A stretch of 40,695 nt of DNA, taken from contig JBGVRX010000003.1 in assembly GCA_045128835.1 (NCBI GenBank), forward strand, positions 1 to 40,695, in the 5' to 3' direction. Position 1 is the first letter of the stretch. Each line of letters starts with the position of its first letter. The position numbers and the translations under genes were made by a program. This DNA comes from CALVUJ01 sp045128835 (GTDB lineage: Bacteria; Bacillota_I; Bacilli_A; RFN20; DUOF01). The notes under the pieces were generated by a model, which saw only the letters and a list, made by a program, of their open reading frames with translations, was not told the origin of the DNA and did no database searches. Below are positions 25,706-34,016 of the stretch, one piece after another.

Positions 25706-27256
25706 CTATTTAGCAACCTCATTAGCTCTAGTTTCTCTAATAACTGTTACTTTAATTTGTCCAGGATAAGTAAGTTCATTTTCAATTTTTTCTTTAAGTT
25801 CTCTAGCAATTCTGAATGCTTGAAGATCATCAACTTTTTCAGGCATAACCATAACACGAACTTCTCTACCTGCTTGAATAGCGTACGCTTGACTAACACC
25901 CTCAAAACTTGTTGATAACTCTTCTAATTTTTCAACTCTCTTAATGTAGTTTTCTAAAGTTTCACTTCTCGCTCCAGGTCTTGCAGCACTTAAAGTATCT
26001 GCCGCAGAAACTAAATGTGAATAAACATTATTTGCCTCTACATCACCATGATGTGATTCAATTGCATTTATAACAATATTATTTTCATTATTCTTTTTAG
26101 CTAATCTAGCTCCTAATTCAACGTGACTACCTTCAACTTCAAAGTCTAAAGCCTTACCTATATCATGAAGTAATCCTGCTCTTCTACCTAGATTTTGATC
26201 TAATCCTAATTCAACAGCCATAATACCAGTTAAATAAGCAACTTCCATTGAATGTTTTAAAGCATTTTGTCCATAACTAGTACGATATTTAAGTTTACCA
26301 ATAGTTTGAATCATTTCATTACTCATTCTTGAAATACCTAATTGGAAAATAGCGTCTTCTCCAGCTTTCATGATTGATTCATTAACTTCTTCTTTAGCCT
26401 TTTCAACAACTTCTTCGATTCTTCCCGGTTGAATTCTTCCATCTTTAATCAAATTCTCTAAAGCAATTCTTGCTGTTTCTCTTCTGATTGGATCAAAACA
26501 AGAAACACTAATAACTTCTGGAGTATCATCGATTATTAAATCAACACCAGTTAATTGTTCAATCGTTCTAATATTTCTTCCTTCACGACCAATAATTCTA
26601 CCTTTTAATTCATCATTAGGTAAGCTAACTGTACTTACAGTTCTTTCTGCCGCAACTTCTTGCGAAAATTTTTCTATAGCAACACTAAGAATTTGCTTAG
26701 CAGTATCATTTGCTTTTAATCTAGCTTCTTCTTCTTTATTTTTAATATATAGAGTAGTTTCGTTAGCAATTTTTTCTTCTACTATTCTAAACAACTCTTT
26801 TTTTGCCTCAGCAACAGTTAGCGATGCCACTCTTTCTAATTCTTTAAGAATAGACTCGCTCTTCATATTAATTTCATATTCTCTACTATTTAATTGCTCT
26901 GTTTTTTCAGTTAATTGTTTTAATTTTGTTTCTAAATTTTCTTCTTTTACTAATAATGCATTATCTCTACGATTAATATTATCTTCTCTAACGTTAAGTT
27001 TGTTTTCAGCCTCTACTAATTCAACTTTCATCTCTTTGATTTCTTTTTCAGCATTTTGCTTCATTTCATAAGTAAAAGCCTTTGCCTCAACCTCAGCGCT
27101 ATGTTTAATATCATTTGCTTTTGCTTCCGCTTCTTTTATAATACTATTAACCTTAGACTCCATATTTTTAAGTCCAAACATAGGTCTAACTCTCATTAAA
27201 ACAATTCCTGCAGCAACACCAACAACTAAACCAAGTAGGATCCAAACAAATATCAT
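25706..27256 (-). CDS. rny: Ribonuclease Y
   Basis: 516 residues from the ATG at 27254-27256, with GGGGG 7 bases upstream; the frame can be read 6 codons further but without a site. Domains in order: an N-terminal membrane helix (IFVWILLGLVVGVAAGIVLM), a long Lys/Glu coiled coil (about 35-180), the KH domain (GRIIGREGRNIRTIEQLTGVD), and the HD domain with HSMEVAYLTG, LLHDIGK and the late ESHHGD. RNase Y starts mRNA decay and processing at the membrane in Bacillota. It heads rny-ymdB-spoVS and the same window encodes YmcA, its partner. Confidence 0.97.
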   Translation of the reverse strand: MIFVWILLGLVVGVAAGIVLMRVRPMFGLKNMESKVNSIIKEAEAKANDIKHSAEVEAKAFTYEMKQNAEKEIKEMKVELVEAENKLNVREDNINRRDNALLVKEENLETKLKQLTEKTEQLNSREYEINMKSESILKELERVASLTVAEAKKELFRIVEEKIANETTLYIKNKEEEARLKANDTAKQILSVAIEKFSQEVAAERTVSTVSLPNDELKGRIIGREGRNIRTIEQLTGVDLIIDDTPEVISVSCFDPIRRETARIALENLIKDGRIQPGRIEEVVEKAKEEVNESIMKAGEDAIFQLGISRMSNEMIQTIGKLKYRTSYGQNALKHSMEVAYLTGIMAVELGLDQNLGRRAGLLHDIGKALDFEVEGSHVELGARLAKKNNENNIVINAIESHHGDVEANNVYSHLVSAADTLSAARPGARSETLENYIKRVEKLEELSTSFEGVSQAYAIQAGREVRVMVMPEKVDDLQAFRIARELKEKIENELTYPGQIKVTVIRETRANEVAK

Positions 27257-27370
27257 TATTTTTCCCCCATTCATTCAGTGATATTTATAAAACGTATATT
27301 TCTATACTCTTTTATTTTAATATATTTTGCGCATTTTTCACAAACATACAACCAATTTATTTTATAAAAA

Positions 27371-27399
27371 AAAGACACGAATATAAAATCCATGTCTTT
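27371..27399 (-). terminator. Terminator of the three-gene cluster after recA
   Basis: On the minus strand AAAGACATG pairs with CGTGTCTTT (one wobble) across an AT-rich loop, and TTTTT follows. The stem overlaps the stop codon of the gene at 27398-28030. Confidence 0.75.
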
Positions 27400-28030
27400 A
27401 TCTTCTTTTAATAACAAAATCTTCTTTAGAAATTTCTTGCATAAAGGCCTTGTCAACAACCTCTTGAGCACCATCTATATATTCATCAGCATCTTTAAAC
27501 TCAACATGTTGCCCCATTCTCGCAGAAATTATTTTTTCAATATTTTCATCATAAAACTCTTCTATTTCACTAAACATATTAGAGTAAAAACTATTTGATT
27601 CATATATTGGATTATTACTCATTGTTACATTTATACCGCTTTCCTTTAATTGTTTAGCAATTTCATTAGCCATATAATCAACAACTGTTTCATTAAATGC
27701 ATCTTTATTATCTTTTATGAATACTTCATCACTAAGCGCATGAATCAAAACATGAATAAAAGAAACATTTCCTCTAGTATCACAAACCATAGAAAGTGGA
27801 ATAATCACGTGAGATGCATCATCTTGTTTTATGCAAACAGGTTCATCACCAACATAAATATCTCCACTTTTAGTTGAAATAACGCCATTATCTTTTATTA
27901 GCGAGATTGTGACTTTATCTGCTCTTGATTTTAACTCTTTTTCATACTCTTCACCAAAATACTCACATATTTCATCTACTATTAAATCAAAATTATTATC
28001 TAAAACATTTTGAACTACTTCCCTAATCAT
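27398..28030 (-). CDS. Hypothetical protein with HxxxH, possibly degenerate metallopeptidase-like
   Basis: About 210 residues, cytoplasmic, acidic and helix-rich. The start is ATG 28028-28030, with AAGGAG 7 bases upstream; the ATG two codons earlier is too close. The middle has IHVLIHALSDEV followed about 16 residues on by NETVVDYMANEIAK, the spacing and character of a zincin HExxH...E motif in which the Glu after the first His is replaced by Val. That could be a fold relative without activity. No family is recognised. The gene overlaps the previous one by 4 bases (ATGA), so it belongs with the two tandem paralogues before it. Confidence 0.6.
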   Translation of the reverse strand: MIREVVQNVLDNNFDLIVDEICEYFGEEYEKELKSRADKVTISLIKDNGVISTKSGDIYVGDEPVCIKQDDASHVIIPLSMVCDTRGNVSFIHVLIHALSDEVFIKDNKDAFNETVVDYMANEIAKQLKESGINVTMSNNPIYESNSFYSNMFSEIEEFYDENIEKIISARMGQHVEFKDADEYIDGAQEVVDKAFMQEISKEDFVIKRR

Positions 28031-28368
28031 AAACATTCTCCTTCCATTATCAACCTTTGAAGTTCCAAGAATTCATCCCAATTATCAGGAAATTTATTTT
28101 GTATTTTATATTTTTTCTTTTTGTGATTTACCTCAACAACAATATGATACTTTTCTCCATCTATCATTCGATTTCCAACATATTCATCTTTCCAAGAAAA
28201 CATAATCTTAGCTAACCTATCTTCAACTTCACTAATAAATTCAACATCTTTAGTTAAAAGTTTCTCATAACAAGATTTTCCATCAATCAAAGATATGCCG
28301 TTTCCTCTTATCACAATTGTTTGCTCTTGTTTAGAGTAATCCTTTATTTTATTTATTAAAATCTCCAT
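28027..28368 (-). CDS. Hypothetical protein, second of two tandem paralogues
   Basis: 113 residues from ATG 28366-28368, with AAGGAG 7 bases upstream. Its C-terminal half is nearly the same as that of the next gene upstream: MFSWKDEYVGNRMIDGEKY, an NHKKKKYKIQNKF strand, then FPDNWDEFL. The N-terminal halves differ more. The pattern of short strands and a Lys-rich turn suggests a small alpha/beta protein; no family is recognised. It overlaps the stop of its own successor gene by 4 bases. No signal peptide or membrane helix. Confidence 0.6.
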   Translation of the reverse strand: MEILINKIKDYSKQEQTIVIRGNGISLIDGKSCYEKLLTKDVEFISEVEDRLAKIMFSWKDEYVGNRMIDGEKYHIVVEVNHKKKKYKIQNKFPDNWDEFLELQRLIMEGECL

Positions 28369-28372
28369 AAAA

Positions 28373-28708
28373 TTACTCCTTATCAAACGCAAGTATATCT
28401 TCCTTTATATGAAGGAATTTATCCCAATTGTCAGGAAACTTATTTTGTATTTTGAATTTCTTACGTTTGTGATTAATATCCACTTCAATCAAATACTTTT
28501 CTCCATCAAAAACTTTATCGCCAATATACTCTTGTTTCCAAGAAAACATCAATTCAAATAATTTAGAATAAAATTCATTAACTTCCTCTTCATCATCTAA
28601 AATAATTTTTTCGTATCTACCATCATCAAAATATATTTTTCCATCTCTTAATGTAATAACCTCTAATTTATTTCTAAATGGATGAAAACATTGAATAATA
28701 CACTTCAA
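28373..28708 (-). CDS. Hypothetical protein, first of two tandem paralogues
   Basis: About 111 residues. The start is uncertain: TTG at 28706-28708 has AGGTGG 5 bases upstream, whereas GTG at 28715 overlaps that site. The second half matches the neighbour: MFSWKQEYIGDKVFDGEKY, NHKRKKFKIQNKF, FPDNWDKFL. The two genes therefore arose by duplication. Its start lies just beyond the recA terminator, and no separate promoter is seen, so read-through from recA is likely. Function unknown. Confidence 0.6.
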   Translation of the reverse strand: MKCIIQCFHPFRNKLEVITLRDGKIYFDDGRYEKIILDDEEEVNEFYSKLFELMFSWKQEYIGDKVFDGEKYLIEVDINHKRKKFKIQNKFPDNWDKFLHIKEDILAFDKE

Positions 28709-28730
28709 ACAAACCACCTACCTAATATGC

Positions 28731-28751
28731 AAAAAGGCTAATTGCTTAGCC
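28731..28751 (-). terminator. Terminator overlapping the recA stop codon
   Basis: GGCTAA (28736-28741) pairs with TTAGCC (28746-28751) across a TTGC loop, with TTTTT after it on the minus strand. The recA stop (28738-28740) lies within the stem. Confidence 0.75.
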
Positions 28752-29733
28752 CTAATTTTTCTCTAACTTTATTTTCAATATCTGTTAACAACTCAGCGTG
28801 CTCAACCAAATATTTTTTAGCAGCCTCTCTACCTTGACCAATTCTTTCGCCATTATAGTCATACCAAGCGCCACTTTTCTTAACAATTTCATTATTTGCC
28901 GCTAAATCTAAAACTTCACCTTCATGATTTATACCTATTCCATAAACTAAATCAACACTTGCGGTTTTAAATGGTGCAGCCACTTTATTTTTCACAACTT
29001 TAATATTAACAACATTTCCAATAATGTCTGATCCATTTTTTAATGCTTCACCTTTACGAACATCCAATCTAATTGTTGAGTAGAATTTAAGAGCTCTACC
29101 ACCAGGTGTAGTCTCAGGATTTCCAAACATTATTCCAACCTTTTCTCTTAATTGATTAATAAAAATAATTGAACATTCACTCTTATTTAATAATGCTGTT
29201 ATTTTTCTTAATGCTTTTGACATTAATCTTGCTTGTGCTCCTACTTGAGCATCTGACATTTCGCCATCAAGTTCTGCTTGAGGAACTAACGCAGCAACCG
29301 AGTCAACAACAACCAAATCTACAGATTGTGATTTAATAAGAATTTCCACAATCTCCATTGCTTGTTCTCCTGAATCTGGTTGAGACAAAATAAGTTCATC
29401 AACATTAACACCTAATCTTTTAGCATACTCAGGATCTATCGCATGTTCAGCATCTATAAATGCTGCTCTGCCACCTTTTTTTTGTGCACTTGCAATAGCG
29501 TGTAATGCTACTGTCGTTTTACCACTTGACTCAGGGCCATAGATTTCAATTACTCTTCCTTTTGGATAACCACCAATTCCTAATGCAGCATCTAAAAGCA
29601 ATGAACCCGAAGAAATAGCATCCACTTTAACAGACACTCTATCTCCAAGTTTCATAATTGCTCCTTGACCATATTGTTTTTTAATTTGTTTTAAGGCTTC
29701 TTCTAAAGCCTCATCTTTTTTTACTTTTTCCAT
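28738..29733 (-). CDS. recA: Recombinase RecA
   Basis: 331 residues, close to the usual 345. RecA forms filaments on single-stranded DNA for strand exchange and for LexA self-cleavage. Motifs: Walker A GPESSGKTT (66-74), the LVVVDSVAALVPQAE loop with Walker B, loop L1/L2 region GIMFGNPETTPGGRALKF, and ARLMSKALRKI. TTPGGRALKFYS is diagnostic. The ribosome binding site AGGAGG lies about 8 bases before the ATG. It follows pgsA by 44 bases in the same direction, as in Bacillota (pgsA-cinA-recA, here without cinA). Confidence 0.98.
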   Translation of the reverse strand: MEKVKKDEALEEALKQIKKQYGQGAIMKLGDRVSVKVDAISSGSLLLDAALGIGGYPKGRVIEIYGPESSGKTTVALHAIASAQKKGGRAAFIDAEHAIDPEYAKRLGVNVDELILSQPDSGEQAMEIVEILIKSQSVDLVVVDSVAALVPQAELDGEMSDAQVGAQARLMSKALRKITALLNKSECSIIFINQLREKVGIMFGNPETTPGGRALKFYSTIRLDVRKGEALKNGSDIIGNVVNIKVVKNKVAAPFKTASVDLVYGIGINHEGEVLDLAANNEIVKKSGAWYDYNGERIGQGREAAKKYLVEHAELLTDIENKVREKLGLSN

Positions 29734-29777
29734 AAAAACACCCTCCTAATATATCTATACAACGAATAGTGTCATTT

Positions 29778-30371
29778 TTAACTTAAAGCATCTTCTAATA
29801 ATGTTTTTCTGTTTTTCCAGAAATAATCAAATCCTGACATCAAAGAAATAAATGCAGCAATATAAGTTAAAATACTTGTACAAATGGTTAACCAGTGACC
29901 ATCAGGTGCAGGTAAAGCTAAAACTAAAATTAATGATATCATTTGAGCTACTGTTTTTAATTTACCCCAAATAGATGCCGCAATAACAGTTCCTCTTTCA
30001 ACCATTATTAATCTAATAACATCTACAATAATATCTCTACTTACCATTATAACAGTAACTAACCAATGTATTTTTCCCATACCTGTTAAAATAATAAACA
30101 AAGAATTAACTAACAATTTATCTGCAATTGGATCCATAAATTTTCCAAACGTTGTAACTATATTATTTTTTCTAGCAATATGACCATCCAAATGGTCTGT
30201 ATATGAACCTATTGCAAATAAAACTAAAATGCTAAGCATTCTATAATCATAATTCAAAATCCAAAAGCCAAAACTCTTTCCTTCTGGCAATAAAGCTAAA
30301 ACCATAATAATTACTACGATAATCATTCTAAGTATTGTAATTTTATTAGGCAAATTCATTTTTTTATTCAT
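29778..30371 (-). CDS. pgsA: CDP-diacylglycerol-glycerol-3-phosphate 3-phosphatidyltransferase
   Basis: 197 residues, integral membrane. The CDP-alcohol phosphotransferase motif DG-x2-AR-x8-G-x3-D-x3-D is visible as DGHIARKNNIVTTFGKFMDPIADK, with all catalytic Asp residues present. NLPNKITILRM is the usual PgsA N-terminus. It makes phosphatidylglycerophosphate, committing lipid to phosphatidylglycerol, which also feeds lipoteichoic acid. It starts the pgsA-recA run. GGAGAG precedes the ATG. Confidence 0.95.
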   Translation of the reverse strand: MNKKMNLPNKITILRMIIVVIIMVLALLPEGKSFGFWILNYDYRMLSILVLFAIGSYTDHLDGHIARKNNIVTTFGKFMDPIADKLLVNSLFIILTGMGKIHWLVTVIMVSRDIIVDVIRLIMVERGTVIAASIWGKLKTVAQMISLILVLALPAPDGHWLTICTSILTYIAAFISLMSGFDYFWKNRKTLLEDALS

Positions 30372-30462
30372 AAAATCTCTCCATTCGTCTTGTCTTTATT
30401 ATATCTTTTAGAAAGAAAATATAAAAGGAAAAAGTATGAGATTACTAAAAAAAATCAATGTA

Positions 30463-30491
30463 TTGAATTATTTTTTTAAAAGATATAAAAT
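30463..30491 (+). promoter_or_regulatory. Possible promoter of the gtrA-like gene
   Basis: TTGAAT (30463-30468) and TAAAAT (30486-30491) are 17 bases apart and 24 bases before the ATG at 30515. The region is AT-rich, so the call is weak. Confidence 0.35.
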
Positions 30492-30514
30492 TTTAACATA
30501 TTGAGGTGCAATAA

Positions 30515-31015
30515 ATGAGAAAATTATTAATGACTTTAGAGGAAAAATACCCCAAATACTACGAAATTTTTAAATTCCTAATAGTAGGTGGATTTGCTAC
30601 TATTGTTGATATGTTAGCTATGGCTATTGTCTTGTACCTATATTCTCCTAGTTTATATGATTATAACTTCGTAAATACAGTAATCGGAAATTCTTCCCCT
30701 GATGGAATTATAACGATAATAGGAACAGGTATAGGATTCATATTTGGCTTAATATTCAATTATATATTTTCAATTATATTTGTTTTTAACAAAACAAACA
30801 CTAATTTTGCAAAGACAAAAACAGGATTTCTTGTCTTTGCATTATTATCATCTGTAGGTTTTATAATTCACACTTTAGGAATGGCCTTAGGATATGGAAT
30901 TTTAAAAATTAATGAATGGATTGTAAAAATATTTTTAACCTTAGTAGTTCTAGTGTTTAATTACATAACAAGAAAAAAAATAATATTCAAAAATAAAAAA
31001 GAGGATTCAAAATAA
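30515..31015 (+). CDS. GtrA family membrane protein (GtcA-like flippase)
   Basis: 166 residues with four helices, starting with a cytoplasmic segment and KFLIVGGFATIVDMLAMAI, the standard GtrA opening. A conserved loop before the last helix (FNYITRKKIIFK) fits. GtrA/GtcA proteins are thought to flip polyprenyl-phosphate-linked sugars across the membrane, giving the substrate to an extracellular transferase. The partner transferases in this window are the GT2 at 20037 and YfhO at 21636. GAGGTG precedes the ATG. An inserted segment of about 20 residues between helices 1 and 2 (SPSLYDYNFVNTVIGNSSPD) is longer than in most members. Confidence 0.88.
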   Translation: MRKLLMTLEEKYPKYYEIFKFLIVGGFATIVDMLAMAIVLYLYSPSLYDYNFVNTVIGNSSPDGIITIIGTGIGFIFGLIFNYIFSIIFVFNKTNTNFAKTKTGFLVFALLSSVGFIIHTLGMALGYGILKINEWIVKIFLTLVVLVFNYITRKKIIFKNKKEDSK

Positions 31016-31032
31016 TCCCCCATCAGCAAACA

Positions 31033-31061
31033 AAAAGAGAAGAATTATTTTCTTCTCTTTT
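31033..31061 (+). terminator. Terminator of the gtrA-like gene
   Basis: AAAAGAGAAGAA (31033-31044) pairs perfectly with TTCTTCTCTTTT (31050-31061) across 5 bases, and TCTTTTTT follows. Half of it lies inside the 3' end of the convergent surface-protein gene. Confidence 0.8.
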
Positions 31062-33888
31062 CTTTTTTAACTTCAATGATTGTTCCTACAACCATAACCA
31101 ATACTGTAAATAATCCAATTCCACCTGCTATTAAGTAAGTCATAAGTTGACTCTCACCTTTAACAATAATAGTTCTTGTTACAATCTCAGACATATTACC
31201 ACTGCTATCTACAGCCCAATAACTAATAATATATGTTCCTGGTTTATTAACATCTAATTCTGGATCAACTTTGAATTGAACAATTACATGATCATCATAA
31301 TTATCGTTTGCAACAGCTGAAGGATCAATAAATTCATCTCCTATTGCAAGTTCAATTTTATCTTTTCCATTAAGTCTAATTACTGGTGCTATTGTATCAA
31401 CAATTTCAACCACATAAGTCAATGGGAAACTATTACCCTCACCAAATGCAAACGATTCTGCAACAGTATATTTACCTAAAACTGAAGTATTAATTAAAGT
31501 AACTTCTTTAACATTACCATTTACATCTTCAAACATAATTTTTCTTTTACCTACAACGTTATTAGGATCAATAGGTCTATTCAAGTTATCTAAATAGTTA
31601 TAATTGAATTCAACAAATTTTTCACCAACATTTACTACGTTTTCATAATTGAAATTATCAATAACATATTTATTCGAATTATCCATGAAATTAATTTTAA
31701 CCAGTCTAGTTTGAGGAATATCATTTGCTACATAATCATATTGCAAATACAACTCAACATCACACTTATTCATCGCACAAGCTTTGAATTCTTCTAAATG
31801 GCCTAAATCTTCTAAAAGTTCTAATACAGTTGGGAATTCTATACTATCACCAACATTTTCATTAAGAACAATAATCTCTTCTCCGTTCAAATAAACTAGA
31901 CGAACAATTAAATCTTTCATAGAAGGAATTTTATCAAAATTCAATTCAGCTTTGAATCCATCTAAAATTTCTTTATTAAATTCTAAATGCGCTTCATTTT
32001 CTTTCATTGAATTATAAATTTTAAATTCAATCTCATAATCTTCATCACTATATAAAGTGAAATTCTTTCCACCAAGAACAATGTTACCATCTAAGATAGT
32101 GCTATATTTAAATTTATTCTCATAAGTCTCTTTGTTTCCAAAAGAATCAACAAGGATAACACTAACTTTAGAATTGAAATCATATCCTTCAATCTTAAAA
32201 CACTCATAAGTTTGGAAATCTACATCTGCACTTGCTACTAACTGACAAGCATTTTCAACACTTCCAAGAGGTTTATAACTAACTGCTGTAACATTATAAG
32301 TTAGAGGAACTTTAACTAATAATTTCTTACCTTTAACATCTTCATTCTCCATAATGTTTTCATGAACAAACAATGCTTCAACTTCCCCATCAGGAACAAT
32401 AACATTATCAACAATATAGCCCCACTTAACTGAAGTCTTAACATTTCCAGCTTTATCTATAGCCTTAACAAATAATGCCAAATTAACTCCATCATATCTT
32501 CCAAATTTCTCATCAATAATTGCTGTTGGATTATTAGCAGCTCCTAAACTAACAATATTTGGATTATTGTCATCGAACTTATCTAAGCATTTATCTACTT
32601 GAGAAATTGCACATACTTTAGCGTAATACAAAACATCTTTTAAGTTATCTTCATCTACTTCAACAGTTACAGCATACTTTCTTTTACCATCAACTTCCCC
32701 ATCATCTACAATATTAATTTCAGGATTTACAACATCTACATCAAAACTTGCTTTAACAACAACATCCAAAGAAATATTAACTCCTGCATTTCTAACAACC
32801 GCAGAAACATTATTTTTAGTTTGAAGTTTAAATTCACCTTTGAAGTTACTGAAATCTTGAACAACATATTCTACATATACTTCTGTAACCTCTGTAGCCT
32901 TGTCATCCATAGGCATAAAGTCAACGCCATCAACTGCAAATTGCAAATTAGAATAACTAACTGGCGCATTAAACATTATTTTAAATTTAATAACAGATTG
33001 TTTTTTGAATGATACATGATCTTCTATAACATTATTATTCTCATCTACTAGTAATACACTAGCTTGAATTTTACTAGCAATTTCGTATGACTCTAATGTT
33101 TGGATTACTCTTTCTGCACCATCTGGAGAAACAATCTTCACAAAGAAATACTTTTTAGCCCCTCCAATAGATGTATCTGCTTCATTTATCTTAACTTTTA
33201 AATCCTTTTCTATACTATTAACAGCGCCATTCTCTGCGCCATCAAACACTTCAAATTGTTTGAAGTTTAATGATGAAGCATTAGTACCAAACGCATAATA
33301 ATATTTATTACCTTTTAAATCATATGCATCTTGCAATTTTAAAGAGAACTCAAAATCAGCAAACGCTGAAGTGTTTTGATACTTACTGGCCCCTTTAACA
33401 AAAGCATCATGCATATCTAAATCTATATTTATATATTTAACAAACACTACTTCATCTGCAAATATATAAACAATCTTATATAAACCTTCTTCATCTAGAG
33501 TATATGAGCCACTAGAATTTTTAAACGTTTTTATTTCACTAGCAAAATCATTTCTTACATTATTGTGTTTGTAAATGTAAGTTCCATCATTATCTTCTGT
33601 AAATGGCCACAAATTGTCATATTCATCATAATTAATAGTAATAGATTTCCCACTATAAAATTGCTCACGCGAAACATCAATTCCGCCATCAACAATAGTT
33701 TGACTTTCAAACTTACTTATATAATCGTAAGAAAACACCATAACATCTACTTTCTTATATGTTTCCTTTACTTCTCCACCCTCATACGTGTATTCTATTG
33801 CCTTAATATTTTCATGATTAAATAGAATGATCATCAGAAAAGAAAACACCATAGCAACAAATACTTTTAGGTTCTTTTTGTTTTTCAT
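31045..33888 (-). CDS. Giant surface protein with Ig-like (DUF5011) domain and C-terminal anchor
   Basis: 947 residues from ATG 33886-33888, with GGGGTGATT upstream; longer frames add non-signal residues. A signal peptide (KVFVAMVFSFLMIILF, cleavage after IKA) starts it. The ectodomain is a long run of beta-rich modules, several with a bacterial Ig-like pattern (for example INIVDDGEVDGKRKYAVTV followed by IDKAGNVKTS). The last module, APVIRLNGKDKIELAIGDEF through GTYIISYWAVDSSGNMSE, matches the DUF5011/HYR-like family. It ends in one membrane helix (IAGGIGLFTVLVMVVGTII) and a KKEKRRK tail. There is no LPXTG. It is an adhesin-like surface protein; partner unknown. Cysteines are few and paired (CAISQVDKC, CAMNKC). 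Confidence 0.85.
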   Translation of the reverse strand: MKNKKNLKVFVAMVFSFLMIILFNHENIKAIEYTYEGGEVKETYKKVDVMVFSYDYISKFESQTIVDGGIDVSREQFYSGKSITINYDEYDNLWPFTEDNDGTYIYKHNNVRNDFASEIKTFKNSSGSYTLDEEGLYKIVYIFADEVVFVKYINIDLDMHDAFVKGASKYQNTSAFADFEFSLKLQDAYDLKGNKYYYAFGTNASSLNFKQFEVFDGAENGAVNSIEKDLKVKINEADTSIGGAKKYFFVKIVSPDGAERVIQTLESYEIASKIQASVLLVDENNNVIEDHVSFKKQSVIKFKIMFNAPVSYSNLQFAVDGVDFMPMDDKATEVTEVYVEYVVQDFSNFKGEFKLQTKNNVSAVVRNAGVNISLDVVVKASFDVDVVNPEINIVDDGEVDGKRKYAVTVEVDEDNLKDVLYYAKVCAISQVDKCLDKFDDNNPNIVSLGAANNPTAIIDEKFGRYDGVNLALFVKAIDKAGNVKTSVKWGYIVDNVIVPDGEVEALFVHENIMENEDVKGKKLLVKVPLTYNVTAVSYKPLGSVENACQLVASADVDFQTYECFKIEGYDFNSKVSVILVDSFGNKETYENKFKYSTILDGNIVLGGKNFTLYSDEDYEIEFKIYNSMKENEAHLEFNKEILDGFKAELNFDKIPSMKDLIVRLVYLNGEEIIVLNENVGDSIEFPTVLELLEDLGHLEEFKACAMNKCDVELYLQYDYVANDIPQTRLVKINFMDNSNKYVIDNFNYENVVNVGEKFVEFNYNYLDNLNRPIDPNNVVGKRKIMFEDVNGNVKEVTLINTSVLGKYTVAESFAFGEGNSFPLTYVVEIVDTIAPVIRLNGKDKIELAIGDEFIDPSAVANDNYDDHVIVQFKVDPELDVNKPGTYIISYWAVDSSGNMSEIVTRTIIVKGESQLMTYLIAGGIGLFTVLVMVVGTIIEVKKEKRRK

Positions 33889-33920
33889 CCCAATCACCCC
33901 TTTTAACACTACTTAAGAAT

Positions 33921-33950
33921 ATAATAAACCATTGCTCTTTGAATAGCAAT
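33921..33950 (-). promoter_or_regulatory. Promoter with overlapping palindrome for the giant surface protein
   Basis: On the minus strand TTGCTA (33944-33949) and TATTAT (33921-33926) are 17 bases apart. A 20-base imperfect palindrome (ATTGCT at 33931-33936, AGCAAT at 33945-33950) covers the -35 and spacer, 16 of 20 positions symmetrical, so a repressor may bind there. Confidence 0.5.
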
Positions 33951-33988
33951 CGTTTACAAAAAATAGGTTGTTGATTGTGCAAAAGCCA

Positions 33989-34011
33989 ATAAAAAAAGGT
34001 CCAAAGACCTT
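33989..34011 (-). terminator. Terminator of rnpB
   Basis: On the minus strand AAGGTC pairs with GACCTT across TTTG (33996-34011), followed by seven T. It lies just after the RNase P 3' end. Confidence 0.85.
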
Positions 34012-34016
34012 AAATA

